Below, piece after piece: positions 25,072 through 34,743 of a stretch of DNA of 64,000 nucleotides. Both the position numbers and the translations under genes were made by a program. A model generated the notes under the pieces. That model did not search any database, was not told where the DNA came from, and saw nothing but the letters and a program-made list of their open reading frames with translations. Numbering within the stretch: the first letter of the stretch is position 1; each line of letters begins with the position of its first letter. Source of the stretch: DATFCK01 sp963728975 (lineage in GTDB: Bacteria; Verrucomicrobiota; Verrucomicrobiia; Chthoniobacterales; UBA10450); NCBI GenBank assembly GCA_963728975.1, contig CAVSMF010000001.1:1860001-1924000 (forward strand), given 5' to 3'.

Positions 25072-27027
25072 TCAGCGGGACCCTGAAGTCGCGGCGGCGG
25101 AACTCCCGGGCACGGACGGATGCAAATGCTGGTCGAGGAATTTTTCCATCGCCCCGTAAAAATCGAACCGGTTTTCCTCGTTATGAAAACCGTGTCCTTC
25201 ATTCTCTTTGACCATGTACTCGACGTCGACGCCGCGCTTTTTCAGGCTTGCAACCATTTGGTCCGATTCGGCTTTGTTCACCCGGGGATCGTGCGCTCCC
25301 TGGGCAACAAAGAGCGGCGTCTTGATTTGATCGGCATGCAACACCGGCGACTCGGAAGCGAGCAGTTCCTTGTCTTTGACCGGATCGCCCACCATTTCAT
25401 GGAACATATCGAGATACGGTTTCCAATAGGGCGGAATCGTTTTCATGAAGGTAAACATATTCGATGGCCCGACGTAATCGACGGCCGCGGCATAAAGATC
25501 GGGAGTAAAGGTGACTCCGGCCAGAGTGGCGTAGCCGCCATAGCTGCCACCGTAAATGGCGACACGTTTGGGATCGGCTATGCCTTGCTTGATCAGCCAG
25601 TGCACCCCGTCGGTAATGTCGTCCTGCATCTTTTTACCCCACTGTTTAAAGGACGCTTCCCAAAATTTTCGCCCATAACCGGTGGAACCGCGGAAGTTCA
25701 TCTGCAAAACCGCGTATCCGCGGTTGGCCAGAAACTGGACTTCGGGATCGTATCCCCAGGTATCGCGGTACCAGGGGCCGCCATGCGGGTTGATCACCAC
25801 CGGCAAATTCTTCGGGTCGCGGCCGACCGGCAAGGTCAGATAACCGTGAATGGTCAAGCCGTCGCGGCTGGTGTACTGGATCGGTTTCATCGGAGCGAGT
25901 TCGTCCGCCTTTAGCCACGGCCTGACGTCCGCCAGTTTGGTCAGCTCGCCGCTCTTCACATTGAACAGATAACGCGACCCCGGAGTGCGGTCGCTGGTGG
26001 TGGCGATGATGAATTGGTTCTCATCATGATCGTTTCCGACGGCATCGATCTGATATCCCGGCAGTTTTTGCTCGAGGGTAGCGAACATTTTTTCCGTTTT
26101 CGGATCGAGATATTTCCGCTCCTCTTTCGCGGTGATGTAGGTGACGTAAGTAAGGACCTTTCGTTTCTTGGAATAAGACAGACCGTCCACGTCCACGTCG
26201 GGGTTCTGATAAATCAAGCTGGTTTCCTTGCCCGTCGCCGGATCGATGGTGACAATGGCCAGCTTGTCGCGCCCGATATTGGACGCCGCATAGAGCTGTT
26301 TGTTGTCGAAGGTAAAGAACTGAACGCCGAGGTGTTCGCGAAAATTCGTTTTCAGCACCCGTTTGAAGGGTGATTTCTCATCCGGCCGGGTCAGGAGGGT
26401 GGCGTTCACCCCATCCGTTTCGGTCGCGGCCAGAATTCGGCCCTTATGATCATCGATCCACTGATCGACATGTCCCGGATTTTGGGCCGCCATTTTCAAT
26501 TCTCCGGTGGTGACATTGAGCCGGTAAGCGTCAAACAGCTCCTTGTTGCGCTTATTATCGATAATCAGAATGTCGGTTGGAGAAATGTCCTCCAGATCGT
26601 CGACCAGGCTGGCCCGGACCTGAGGGAATGGCGTCAAATCCTTGATCTCACCCGTCTTTAAATCCACCCGAAACAGGTGAAAATTCTCGTCGCCCTTGTT
26701 ATCCTGGGCGTAAACCAGGAAGTCGTTACCTTTCCAAAAATAATCGCGAATGTCGCGGTCCTTCTCCGAGGTAACCCGTTTCGGTTCGCCCCCGGCGGTT
26801 GGGCGGACCCAGATGTTCATCCGGGATTCCCACGGGGCCAGATAGGACAACGTCTTTCCGTCCGGCGAGAGCAAATAACCGCGGCTCTCCGGGTTTTTAA
26901 AGAAATCGCGCAACGGAATTTTTGGCGGCGAGGTAGTTGCGGGGGAACTGGCCGGAGGGGAGTCCTGGCCGGCGACGATTGCAAGGATGAGGAAGAATGA
27001 GGCGAAGAATGCGACAAGAGATTTCAT
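25072..27027 (-). CDS. S9-family prolyl oligopeptidase-like serine peptidase, secreted
   Basis: About 651 residues from the preferred ATG at 27027, where a signal peptide begins ('MKSLVAFFASFFLILAIVAG'); the frame is open to 27081. An N-terminal beta-propeller ('GYLLSPDGKTLSYLAPW' repeats) is followed by an alpha/beta-hydrolase domain with nucleophile motif GGSYGGY (Ser at about 495), the acid loop 'QGAHDPRV' and the catalytic His in 'NEGHGFHNEENR'. The triad is complete. Such enzymes cleave short peptides in the periplasm. It is convergent with the permease; the DUF5069 gene lies 85 nt upstream on the same strand. Confidence 0.92.
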   Translation of the reverse strand: MKSLVAFFASFFLILAIVAGQDSPPASSPATTSPPKIPLRDFFKNPESRGYLLSPDGKTLSYLAPWESRMNIWVRPTAGGEPKRVTSEKDRDIRDYFWKGNDFLVYAQDNKGDENFHLFRVDLKTGEIKDLTPFPQVRASLVDDLEDISPTDILIIDNKRNKELFDAYRLNVTTGELKMAAQNPGHVDQWIDDHKGRILAATETDGVNATLLTRPDEKSPFKRVLKTNFREHLGVQFFTFDNKQLYAASNIGRDKLAIVTIDPATGKETSLIYQNPDVDVDGLSYSKKRKVLTYVTYITAKEERKYLDPKTEKMFATLEQKLPGYQIDAVGNDHDENQFIIATTSDRTPGSRYLFNVKSGELTKLADVRPWLKADELAPMKPIQYTSRDGLTIHGYLTLPVGRDPKNLPVVINPHGGPWYRDTWGYDPEVQFLANRGYAVLQMNFRGSTGYGRKFWEASFKQWGKKMQDDITDGVHWLIKQGIADPKRVAIYGGSYGGYATLAGVTFTPDLYAAAVDYVGPSNMFTFMKTIPPYWKPYLDMFHEMVGDPVKDKELLASESPVLHADQIKTPLFVAQGAHDPRVNKAESDQMVASLKKRGVDVEYMVKENEGHGFHNEENRFDFYGAMEKFLDQHLHPSVPGSSAAATSGSR

Positions 27028-27111
27028 TGGGCTTTGGAGATGGGATGCGACACGGGAGCCGCTCAGATTCAAAATATTCAATTTTTCGGGCGAGATACCT
27101 TGGCTCGCCGG

Positions 27112-27552
27112 CTAGTGTGACGCCTTATCGTCAGTCTCGAGCCAGGTGAAGGTTGTCGTCTTCTCCGGATCGAGGCCCAGCTCTTTGCAGCTTTCAACGA
27201 AGTAATCGCGTTTTTCCGGATCATTGTACAAGCTATCCGCCTCTGCCTTGTCGCTCCAGACTTTGATTTGGTCCGGTGTCCTGCTCTCGCCATTTTGGTC
27301 GAGCCATTCCGCCATCTGCTGGTCGCTAGCGCCGTTTTCGATCTGGGCCTTGAAATCGTCTCCTTTTACCCCCTTGAAACCGAAGAGCGTGTTGTCGAGC
27401 GGACAATCGAAATGGTAATCGCCAATGTTCCCGGCTACCAGCGCCCGGCACTTGTCGATGGTGCGTCCCAGAATTGCATAACCGCCTATCCGAATGCGCG
27501 GACTGCGCGGCGGTTCCTTCGTCAGATCCTTACCGGTTACGTTTTTATGCAT
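27112..27552 (-). CDS. DUF5069 domain protein
   Basis: About 146 residues. 'KDLTKEPPRSPRIRIGGYAILGRTIDKCRALVAG' followed by 'DYHFDCPLDNTLFGFKG' and 'SDQQMAEWL' is the DUF5069 signature. This is a soluble protein common in Verrucomicrobia and related phyla, of unknown function. Start is either 27552 or 27558 (two nearby Met codons). It is divergent from the OsmC gene, 168 bp away. Confidence 0.85.
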   Translation of the reverse strand: MHKNVTGKDLTKEPPRSPRIRIGGYAILGRTIDKCRALVAGNIGDYHFDCPLDNTLFGFKGVKGDDFKAQIENGASDQQMAEWLDQNGESRTPDQIKVWSDKAEADSLYNDPEKRDYFVESCKELGLDPEKTTTFTWLETDDKASH

Positions 27553-27720
27553 CTTCAAAATCTAGTGCGAAACAACGCGGTCGCAAATTATCGGGCCGCG
27601 CCGACCGCTTCCGGTCCGAGTCCGAGTCGGATGCCGGACCATTGGTAAAGAAAAGCGATTGCGTTCCGGCCGGGCGCGGGTTTTTTGGACAAAGGGAGCG
27701 CCGCGCCGCATAATGAGGTT

Positions 27721-28131
27721 ATGGTCAACATCTCAATCAAATATACCGGCAAACTGCATTGCGATGCCACCCACGGCCCGTCGCAATCGAAGATTTCGAC
27801 CGACGCTCCCGCGGACAACAAGGGGAAGGGAGAAACATTTTCACCGACAGACCTTGTTGCGACCGCCCTGGGCACTTGCATCAGCACGACCATGGGAATC
27901 AAAGCCGAGGAACTGGGGGTGGATCTCGGGGGAATGACGGTGAAGGTGGATAAGGAGATGTCGAAAGACTCGCCCCGGCGCATTGTCGGTTTGCCATCCG
28001 AAGTGCACATACCGTTGCCGTCCGATTCTCCCCATCGCCAGGTGCTGGAGCAAACTGCTTTGAATTGCCCGGTCCACAAAAGTCTTCCCCCCGAGATCAA
28101 GCGTCCAACCAAGTTTTTCTGGGAAGGATAG
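27721..28131 (+). CDS. OsmC/Ohr-family peroxiredoxin-like protein
   Basis: 136 residues from the ATG at 27721; an upstream in-frame GTG at 27685 is less likely. The OsmC fold is recognisable by 'ETFSPTDLVATALGTCISTTM' with the peroxidatic Cys (C53) and the second active-site Cys in 'ALNCPVHKSL' (C114). Family members reduce organic hydroperoxides using low-molecular-weight dithiols in the cytoplasm. It stands alone, transcribed away from the DUF5069 gene. Confidence 0.9.
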   Translation: MVNISIKYTGKLHCDATHGPSQSKISTDAPADNKGKGETFSPTDLVATALGTCISTTMGIKAEELGVDLGGMTVKVDKEMSKDSPRRIVGLPSEVHIPLPSDSPHRQVLEQTALNCPVHKSLPPEIKRPTKFFWEG

Positions 28132-28671
28132 CCAGTCGGCCGGGAGATGCGGCGGAACTTGGTCGCGCTGCGAACCGGGCAAAAGCACAAGTTGAGCATG
28201 TGTTTAGGGTCAGACATGCTACCTGCGGGTTGGCACTCTGTTGGGGTAAGACGCCGGAACTCTTGCGGCCAAAGGCCCCTCCCACTCTGAAACCACCTCC
28301 CGCTGCTAAGCAAATGTGGGAGGGGCCTCAGGCCGCGAGAGTTTTTCCGCTTTGCCAGGTGGCATTTGCCCAGGCAGAGATTGATCCTTCGCCTTCAGCG
28401 CTAACCGTTTTGGACAAGTGAAAAGCTGGACAAATGTGTCAGGTTTCCTGCCTGGCGATTGCCCAATTTGCCCGATCCCTCGCTGCGCTCGGGATGACTG
28501 TGGCAGTATCCATCGCGGTCATTCCGAGCAAAGCGAGGAATCGGGGGTTAAGGGGCCAACGAAAAGAGCCCAACTCGTCGGTTTCAGGTCAACGACTTCG
28601 TTAAACACATACCAAGTTGAAAACTTAGGTGGCCTGTTGCTATCGTTAGCCGCCGGCAAACGGAGAACAGG
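28132..28671. other. 540-bp gap with a long hairpin and repeat arms
   Basis: No convincing gene. It holds a long inverted repeat at 28258-28344 (arms AACTCTTGCGGCCAAAGGCC and GGCCTCAGGCCGCGAGAGTT, with a GGGAGGGG/CCCCTCCC core), giving a hairpin of nearly 30 bp per arm. Two outward-facing arms of the GTCAT/ATGAC repeat lie at 28473-28542. The start of the FAD oxidoreductase follows. Confidence 0.6.
28258..28344. repeat. Long imperfect inverted repeat (hairpin)
   Basis: Two roughly 28-nt arms, imperfectly complementary, flank a loop of about 30 nt. It has no transposase and no clear T tract. It is best described as a MITE-like palindrome. Confidence 0.55.
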
Positions 28672-30051
28672 ATGGTCAACCACGCGGCCACGGAGAAGTT
28701 TAAGGCAAGCTTGCGGGGCGAGCTTATTCAGCGGGGCGAACCGGGCTACGAAGAGTCCCGGAAGTTATATAACGCGATGATCGATAAGCGGCCGCTGCTG
28801 ATCGCGCGCTGCGCCGATGTTGCCGATGTGATCTCGGCGGTCCGCTTTGGCCGGGAGAACGAGCTTCTCACGGCGATACGCAGCGGCGCCCACAATGGAC
28901 CGGGGCTGGGGAGTTGCGACGATGGGCTGGTGGTCGATCTCTCCCTGATGAACGGGGTCCGGATTGATCCGGTCCACCAGACCGTGCGGGTTGGATCCGG
29001 TTGTTCCCAGGGCGATGTGGATCACGCCGGTCACGTCTTCGGCCTGACTGTGCCGGCCGGGATTGTTTCGACCACCGGTATTGCCGGACTCACATTGGGT
29101 GGCGGGCACGGTTACCTCTCGAGAAAATATGGCCTAACGATTGATAATCTGATTGAAGCCGATGTGGTCCTGGCCGACGGACGCTTTCTGACCGCCAGCG
29201 CGTCCCAACACGACGACCTTTTTTGGGCGTTGCGGGGCGGCGGCGGAAATTTTGGCGTGGTCACCAGCTTTCTTTATCGGGCCTGCCCTGTAGACACGGT
29301 TTATGGCGGCCCCGTTTTCTGGGAAGTGAAGCATGCCCGGCAGATCATGCGGTGGTACCGCGACTTTCTGCCCGGAACGCCGTTGGAGTTTTGTCCGTTT
29401 CTGGGACTCAAGAGTGTGCCGTCAGCCGATCCGTTCCCGAAGGAAATTTGGGGCAGAAAGATTTGCGCCTTGATCTGCTGTTACAGCGGTCCGCTCGATA
29501 AGGCGAAAGAGATTGTCAAACCGATTCGGGAAGAACTGCCGCCGCCGATCCTGGATTGGATGGGGCCGATGCCTTTTCCGGTTCTCCAGAGCTTGTTCGA
29601 TCCATTGTTTCCCAAGGGTTTGCAGTGGTACTGGAAAGGGGATTTTGTCAAAGAACTCTCGGACAAAGCGATCGATGTGCATTTGGAACATGCGGCGAGG
29701 GCTCCGACCCCGCTCTGTTTCATGCATCTTTATCCGATCGATGGAGCGGTGCACCGGGTGGCGCAGGATGCAACAGCCTGGAGTTGCCGGGATGCAACCT
29801 GGTCGATGGTTGTCGCCGGGCTCGATCCCGATCCGGCCAACGCCGGGGCAATCACCGAATGGGCCAGAGAATATTGGAAAGCGCTGCGTCCTTACACTAT
29901 GGGCAACGCTTACGTGAACTTCATGATGGAAGAAGGCGAGGACCGGATCAAGGCGACCTATGGCGATAACTACCAGCGCCTGGTCGCGGTGAAGAAAAAG
30001 TACGATCCGACGAATTTCTTCCGGGTGAATCAGAACATTAAGCCGGTCTAA
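28672..30051 (+). CDS. FAD-linked oxidoreductase, berberine-bridge type
   Basis: 459 residues. A PCMH-type FAD domain with 'LLTAIRSGAHNGPGLGSCDDGLVVDLS' (His at about 73 is the expected 8-alpha-histidyl FAD site) and 'GIAGLTLGGGHGYLSRKYGLTIDNL', then a substrate domain and a C-terminal BBE segment ('AYVNFMMEEGEDRIKATYGDNYQRLVAVKKKYDPTNFF'). In bicovalent family members a Cys follows the 'PAG' motif; here it reads 'VPAGIVSTTG', so flavin attachment is probably through His only. The reaction is an oxidation of an unknown alcohol, sugar or amine using O2 or another acceptor. Confidence 0.9.
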   Translation: MVNHAATEKFKASLRGELIQRGEPGYEESRKLYNAMIDKRPLLIARCADVADVISAVRFGRENELLTAIRSGAHNGPGLGSCDDGLVVDLSLMNGVRIDPVHQTVRVGSGCSQGDVDHAGHVFGLTVPAGIVSTTGIAGLTLGGGHGYLSRKYGLTIDNLIEADVVLADGRFLTASASQHDDLFWALRGGGGNFGVVTSFLYRACPVDTVYGGPVFWEVKHARQIMRWYRDFLPGTPLEFCPFLGLKSVPSADPFPKEIWGRKICALICCYSGPLDKAKEIVKPIREELPPPILDWMGPMPFPVLQSLFDPLFPKGLQWYWKGDFVKELSDKAIDVHLEHAARAPTPLCFMHLYPIDGAVHRVAQDATAWSCRDATWSMVVAGLDPDPANAGAITEWAREYWKALRPYTMGNAYVNFMMEEGEDRIKATYGDNYQRLVAVKKKYDPTNFFRVNQNIKPV

Positions 30052-30125
30052 GCATCAAGGAACGGCGACTCCTCAGCCGCCGAAGAGCAAGTAGGCGCGA
30101 TCTCCGGTCGCGTCGAATTCACCCC

Positions 30126-30149
30126 AAGCGGCGGGGACGCCGCTTCTAC
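30126..30149. repeat. Short palindrome AAGCGGCG...CGCTTCTAC
   Basis: A 24-bp inverted repeat related to the 2862-2919 element, between the convergent oxidoreductase and deoxyhypusine-synthase-like genes. Confidence 0.4.
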
Positions 30150-30178
30150 TTTCCGGCAGGTGGAAAACCGCCGTTTCC

Positions 30179-31207
30179 TCATTTCTTGTCCAAAAATGCA
30201 GCGTAGTTACGCCCGGTTCGGTTTTTCCAGCTGCCCTTATGATAAGCATAACCGGCGATGAGCGGCAGGGCGATGGTCGCTTCGGCATAGACCATCTGTT
30301 CCGCTCCCTGATCCACTTTGCCCCACGAGTTCGCTTCCTTCAGGGTCGAGCCACTGAGGGCGCCATCGCGAACGTCGGCCACCGTGATCTGGACCGCGTA
30401 TTTGTGCATGCCGACATCGAAACCGAGGTAGTCGCCCGCCACCACCGTGTCTTGGGCGAAGTTTTTCGGCACGCCCCCCCCAATCATAAAAAGCCCGCTC
30501 TGTTTGGATTCGATTTTGACTTTTGTCAGCTCGAGAAAATCTCGGGCGGAATCGATGCTGACATGTTTGTCCGGATGATGCCATTGATGGTAAACCAGCC
30601 CGAAACCGGCGCTGCAGTCGCTGAAAGCGGGAACGAAGATCGGGACACCGTTTTCAAAGGCAGCCAGCACAACTGAGTCGTTGTTTTTGGCGTTCTTCTT
30701 GAGATAGCCGCCCATTTCCCGAATGAATTCACGCGACGAATAGGGACGCGGCTCCAGCCTGTCGGCAATTTCGCCGCAGGTCGCGTCGCAGATGCGCAGC
30801 TGATCCTCGTCGATATAAGTGTCGTAGATCCGATCGATGCCGAGCCGGCGCAGCACGTCGTCATCCATGTTGATCTCGCCCTTGTAATGTTTAAAACCGA
30901 GCGCCTCGAAGAAATCCTGATCGACGATAATGGCGCCGGTGGAAACGATCGCGTCCACCATGTTGTGGCGGATGAGATCGACGATCACGTTCTTCAATCC
31001 GGCGGAAAAGAGGGAGCCGGCCAGACAGAGAATGACGGCACAGTTTTCTTCCCGCAGCATCGTATCGTAAATTTGGGCGGCCCGGCCGAGGTCGCGGGCG
31101 GAAAAGGCCATCTTGCTCATCGCGTCCACCAACGGCACGACGTTGTGTTGTTTAATGTCGATGTGATCGACTGGTTCAACGAGAAGGTCGGATTTTTTCG
31201 GTTTCAT
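30179..31207 (-). CDS. Deoxyhypusine-synthase-family protein
   Basis: 342 residues with the full deoxyhypusine synthase fold: 'AGSLFSAGLKNVIVDLIRHNMVDAIVSTGA', 'PIFVPAFSDCSAGFGL', 'GLFMIGGGVPKNFAQD' and 'SWGKVDQGAEQMVYAEATIALPL', where the Lys of SWGK aligns with the catalytic region. The eukaryotic and archaeal enzyme modifies eIF5A/aIF5A with spermidine via NAD. Bacteria lack that substrate, and bacterial homologues characterised so far include homospermidine synthases, so a polyamine role is most likely. It is followed downstream by a convergent oxidoreductase and preceded at 64 bp by hldD on the same strand, possibly one transcript. Confidence 0.88.
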   Translation of the reverse strand: MKPKKSDLLVEPVDHIDIKQHNVVPLVDAMSKMAFSARDLGRAAQIYDTMLREENCAVILCLAGSLFSAGLKNVIVDLIRHNMVDAIVSTGAIIVDQDFFEALGFKHYKGEINMDDDVLRRLGIDRIYDTYIDEDQLRICDATCGEIADRLEPRPYSSREFIREMGGYLKKNAKNNDSVVLAAFENGVPIFVPAFSDCSAGFGLVYHQWHHPDKHVSIDSARDFLELTKVKIESKQSGLFMIGGGVPKNFAQDTVVAGDYLGFDVGMHKYAVQITVADVRDGALSGSTLKEANSWGKVDQGAEQMVYAEATIALPLIAGYAYHKGSWKNRTGRNYAAFLDKK

Positions 31208-31271
31208 AATTCAATGGGCAGAGTTGCCCGGGTTACGACTTCAGCCGGCCCGGCCCCGAAAGATGGCGGCA

Positions 31272-32213
31272 TTACTTCGGGTAGAGCCACTTCATGTAAT
31301 CTTTGACGCCCGCTTCCAGCGAAAATTGCGGCTTGTAGCCGAGCGCTCCCCGGATGCTGCGGAGATCGGCCTCGGTAAAATTCTGGTAGTGGGCGTGGGG
31401 ATTATCGATGTATTGGGGCTCTAATTTTGTTCCCAGGCATTTATTAAGAGCGTCGACCAGCTGGTTAAAGGAATGAGCCTGGCCGGACCCAACATTGTAG
31501 ATACCGCTTCGGTAGCCATCGAGGGCGCGAATACTCGCTTCCACCACATCTTTTACATAAACGAAATCGCGTTTCTGCTCGCCGTGTTTGAAAATGCGCG
31601 GACGTTCGCCCGCCTTCATCTGTTTGGAAAGATGATAGACCATGCTGGCCGGCACTCCCTTGTGCGCCTCCCGCGGTCCGTAGACGTTGAAATAACGCAG
31701 CCCGATAATGATCGAATCGGGCGACTCGTGGGCTGTTCGCACCGCCAGATTATCCATGATCACTTTGGAGAAAGCGTAAACGTTGGCCGGGGCCGCGCCG
31801 TTGGATTCGGTGCTGGCTTCGGTGGCCGGACCGTAAGTGGATGCCGACGAAGCGTAGATCACGCGGGTGTTGGAAGCCCGGGCAAATCTCAGGAGCCGCC
31901 GAAAACTCTCCACATTATCGCGCACTTGAACCAGCTGATCGTGCAACGTCGTGTCGGTGATGGAAGCAAGATGAAAAATGGCGTCAAATCGCTCCTGCCC
32001 AAACTGCTCCCGCCAATCCAGGCTGGCCAGATCCTGGGCCACCAGATCGCCACGATAACCGGCCAGGTTCTTGAAATCGCCGGAACGAAAATCGTCGATC
32101 ACGGTCAGCCGCCCTTCCGGCAGCAATTCCTGCAGGGTCAGAACCAGGTTCGAACCAATGAACCCGGCGCCGCCGGTGACGAGAAAATTAAAAGAAGAAT
32201 TAGGCAATGGCAC
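31272..32213 (-). CDS. hldD: ADP-glyceromanno-heptose 6-epimerase
   Basis: 313 residues of an extended SDR. N-terminal NAD(P) site 'VTGGAGFIGSN', catalytic 'YAFSK' (YxxxK), and HldD-specific segments 'YGPREAHKGVPASMVYHLSKQM', 'HGEQKRDFVYVKDVVEA' and 'YQNFTEADLRSIRGALGYKPQFS'. It inverts C6 of ADP-heptose in the lipopolysaccharide inner-core pathway, supporting a Gram-negative outer membrane with heptose. It is upstream of the deoxyhypusine-synthase-like gene on the same strand and divergent from the cobalamin riboswitch. Confidence 0.9.
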   Translation of the reverse strand: MPLPNSSFNFLVTGGAGFIGSNLVLTLQELLPEGRLTVIDDFRSGDFKNLAGYRGDLVAQDLASLDWREQFGQERFDAIFHLASITDTTLHDQLVQVRDNVESFRRLLRFARASNTRVIYASSASTYGPATEASTESNGAAPANVYAFSKVIMDNLAVRTAHESPDSIIIGLRYFNVYGPREAHKGVPASMVYHLSKQMKAGERPRIFKHGEQKRDFVYVKDVVEASIRALDGYRSGIYNVGSGQAHSFNQLVDALNKCLGTKLEPQYIDNPHAHYQNFTEADLRSIRGALGYKPQFSLEAGVKDYMKWLYPK

Positions 32214-32309
32214 GGCGAAGGATGTTGCCGGTTGATAAATAAGACTTGAGCCGCGGAGTGCAAGCCGCTAGTTCTGGATCCGGCCGCGCCGTGCGGCCGC
32301 TCTCCGGAG

Positions 32310-32490
32310 CGGTTCTTTGTGAGCTTGATCCGTGGATCGGCGCAAGAAATCCCGTGTAAACCGGGAGCAGTTGCGCTGCTGTAACTGGATACGACTTCCC
32401 ATGAGCCAATCCCCGAAACGCTTTTCGGGGGTGAAGGCGGGAAGAAGGTGTGTCCGGCGAATAGCCGGACCGAAAGCCAGGAGCCAGAAT
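32310..32490 (+). promoter_or_regulatory. Cobalamin (B12) riboswitch
   Basis: Conserved core pieces appear in order: 'ATCCCGTGTAAACCGGGAGC' then 'GCTGCTGTAACTGG', a GGGTGAAGGCGGGAAG segment, a GTCCGGCGAATAGCCGGAC arm, and the B12 box AAAGCCAGGAGCCAG ending near 32490. It lies about 350 bp ahead of a BtuB-like receptor on the same strand, the classic partner. Expected effect: expression off when adenosylcobalamin is abundant. Outer boundaries are approximate. The rest of the 32214-32843 gap holds a palindrome at 32520 and leader sequence. Confidence 0.9.
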
Positions 32491-32519
32491 ATTTGTCCGG
32501 TCCACCTCATTCGTGAGCT

Positions 32520-32542
32520 GTAGCGGCGGTCTATGACCGCCG
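32520..32542. repeat. Palindromic repeat, second copy of the 1609 element
   Basis: The same GTAGCGGCGGTC-TAT-GACCGCCG sequence as at 1609-1632, between the riboswitch and the receptor gene, where its hairpin could affect the leader transcript. Confidence 0.6.
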
Positions 32543-32843
32543 AATCGGGTGACGCCTCCGAGCGTTGCCACCCAGTCCGCGAAAAAACTTCTTCGCAAAA
32601 AGAAGAATGAGAGCTGGGCGATGCGGCCACGGCCAGACAAGTCCGACTCTCAGAATCGAGAGGAAACTTGTTATGCTAAATCGCCCAGTATGTTTGGTTC
32701 GTGTTTTGATCCGCGTGTGGCTTTTGGAGTCGGCATGTGCCCGCTTGTCCGGCAGTGCCGGGCAGGATCGGTGCGGCCCGGGGATAAAGCCGCAGACAGA
32801 GTGTGGGTGGCTTTGATATTCGTGGGCAAAACTGCCCGGCAAC

Positions 32844-34735
32844 ATGCCCGCGCTCCCCGAAACGCGCTCTTCGCTGCTCCTCGGTTGTTCCGTTTTTGCA
32901 AACCTGCGAGCTCAGACCGGCGATAACGATCAGGACATGGAGACGGAGTCTACGCCGGTAATTGTTTCGGCGACCCGAACCGATATCCCGCTTAGCCAGT
33001 CGCCCGCCAGCGCCAGCGTCATCGATTCCGAGGAGATCGAACAAAAACAAATCGAGCGGGTAAGCGACGCGCTTGCGGGAGGTTCCCGGTCTGTCTGTTG
33101 TCCAAACCGGCACCTCGGGGCAGCTTACTTCCGTTTTCACCCGCGGGTTGCGCAGCGAACACACCCAGGTGTTGCTCGATGGCGTTCCGATCAACCAGGG
33201 CCTGCAAGGGGCATTCAACTTCGCCGATTTGACGACGGACGATATCGACCGGATCGAAGTCGTGCGCGGCCCCCAAAGCACTTTGTACGGGCCCCGCGCT
33301 CTGGCCGGCGCGATCCAAATTTTCACCAGGCGCGGCCAAGGAGCGCCTGGAATCAGCCTCAGCGCCGAAGGCGGGGCCTATGGCGAGTTTCGGGAAAGTC
33401 TGGAAAGCGACGGCCGGCTTGGAGAATTCGATTATTCGGTAGGCGCCAGTCGCCTGGAAACGGATAATGCCCGACCCAACAATCAGTATCGAAACGCGGC
33501 CGCGATCTCGGATATCGGCTGGTCGCCTAACGAGTCTATTCGTATCGGCGCGCTGTTTACCTATTCCCAAAGCGATACCGGCAATCCCAATTCGATATTC
33601 AGTCCACGTCCGATCGACAATTTTTTAACGGAACGCTGGCTTGTCGCTCCGCATGTCGATTACCGGATTGGGGAGTGGTGGAAGCACAAATTAATCGTCA
33701 GCTACGATCACGAACGGCAAATCAACGATCCGAACCAGGATGGTTTTATTGGCCCGACCCGCGCTCTTTTCAAGCGGACCACGGTCGATTACCAAAATGA
33801 TTTGAAGCCGGCGTCCGTGGCTTACTCTTACCTCCGGATTTCTTTTACAGCCGGGTGAACGCGGGCCAGGAACGTCCATTTGTTTCCCAGTTGTTTGGTC
33901 CGCAGCCGACTTTTGTCAGCGATTATACGGAGGAAACCGCCGGTTTTCTGGAGGCGGCCGTCACCCCGGTCAGCAACCTGGTTTTCGTCGCAGGCGGCCG
34001 ATTCGATTCGTTCAATCAATTCGGCGACATCTGGACCTATCGTTTTGCCGGAAGCTACCTGGTCGGACCGACGAACACGCGCTTGCACGCCAGTGTCGCG
34101 ACCGGATTTAGCCCGCCCAGCAGCCAGGATAAGATCTTCGGCAACAACTTTGGCTTGAAGCCGGAGAAAGATCTGGGCTGGGACGCCGGTTTCGAGCAAC
34201 GGTTCTGGCAGGATCGGGTGACGGTTGGCGCCACCTATTTTCACAATGATCTTTCGAATCTGATTGGGTTTAACGGTTTGTTCGAGACGCTGAACCTGGG
34301 AGCTGCCCGGACCCAGGGGATCGAAGCGCGAACTGCGGGTAGCCCCGCTCCCGGAGCTGCTCTTGACCGCGAATTACACCTATCTCGAGGCGGAGAACAC
34401 TTCGAGCGCGGACATCAGCCAGCTGCCCGGGGCGCGTTTGCCCCGGCGGCCGCGCAACGAGGCCTATGTATCGGCTTCCTATCTGTGGGGCCGAAGATTA
34501 CGCACCCTGATCGAGGCCAAATTTGTCAATGCGCGTGAAGAATTGAATTTCGGCGCGCTCAAATTTCGATATCGAGGATTACTCATTCGTGAATATCGCC
34601 GCCGAATATGAGATCAACCTGCACCTGACGGTTTTTGCCCGCATCGATAATCTGACCAACGAACATTACGCCGAAGTGTTTGGGTTTCCCGCCTTGGGCC
34701 GGGCGGCTTATGCCGGGATCAAACTGCGATTCTAG
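32844..34735 (+). pseudogene. btuB: BtuB-like TonB-dependent receptor with four frame breaks
   Basis: Fragments in successive frames together make a complete outer-membrane receptor of about 630 residues. They are: a signal peptide and plug start ('TPVIVSATRTDIPLSQSPAS'); plug ('LREVPGLSVVQTG', 'LLDGVPINQG', 'IEVVRGPQSTLYGPRALAGAIQI'); barrel strands; and a C-terminal TonB-receptor end ('RIDNLTNEHYAEVFGFPALGR...IKLRF'). Frames change near 33072, 33800-33855, 34330-34370 and 34560. The B12 riboswitch upstream supports corrinoid uptake. Four single-base breaks in one gene mean true decay or poor local consensus. Gene symbol by family, not proven. Confidence 0.82.
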
Positions 34736-34743
34736 TCGGCCTT

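Noticed and set aside
32549..32926. Small plus-strand frames between the riboswitch and the receptor
   Set aside because: No domain, no ribosome site, and they overlap the receptor leader.
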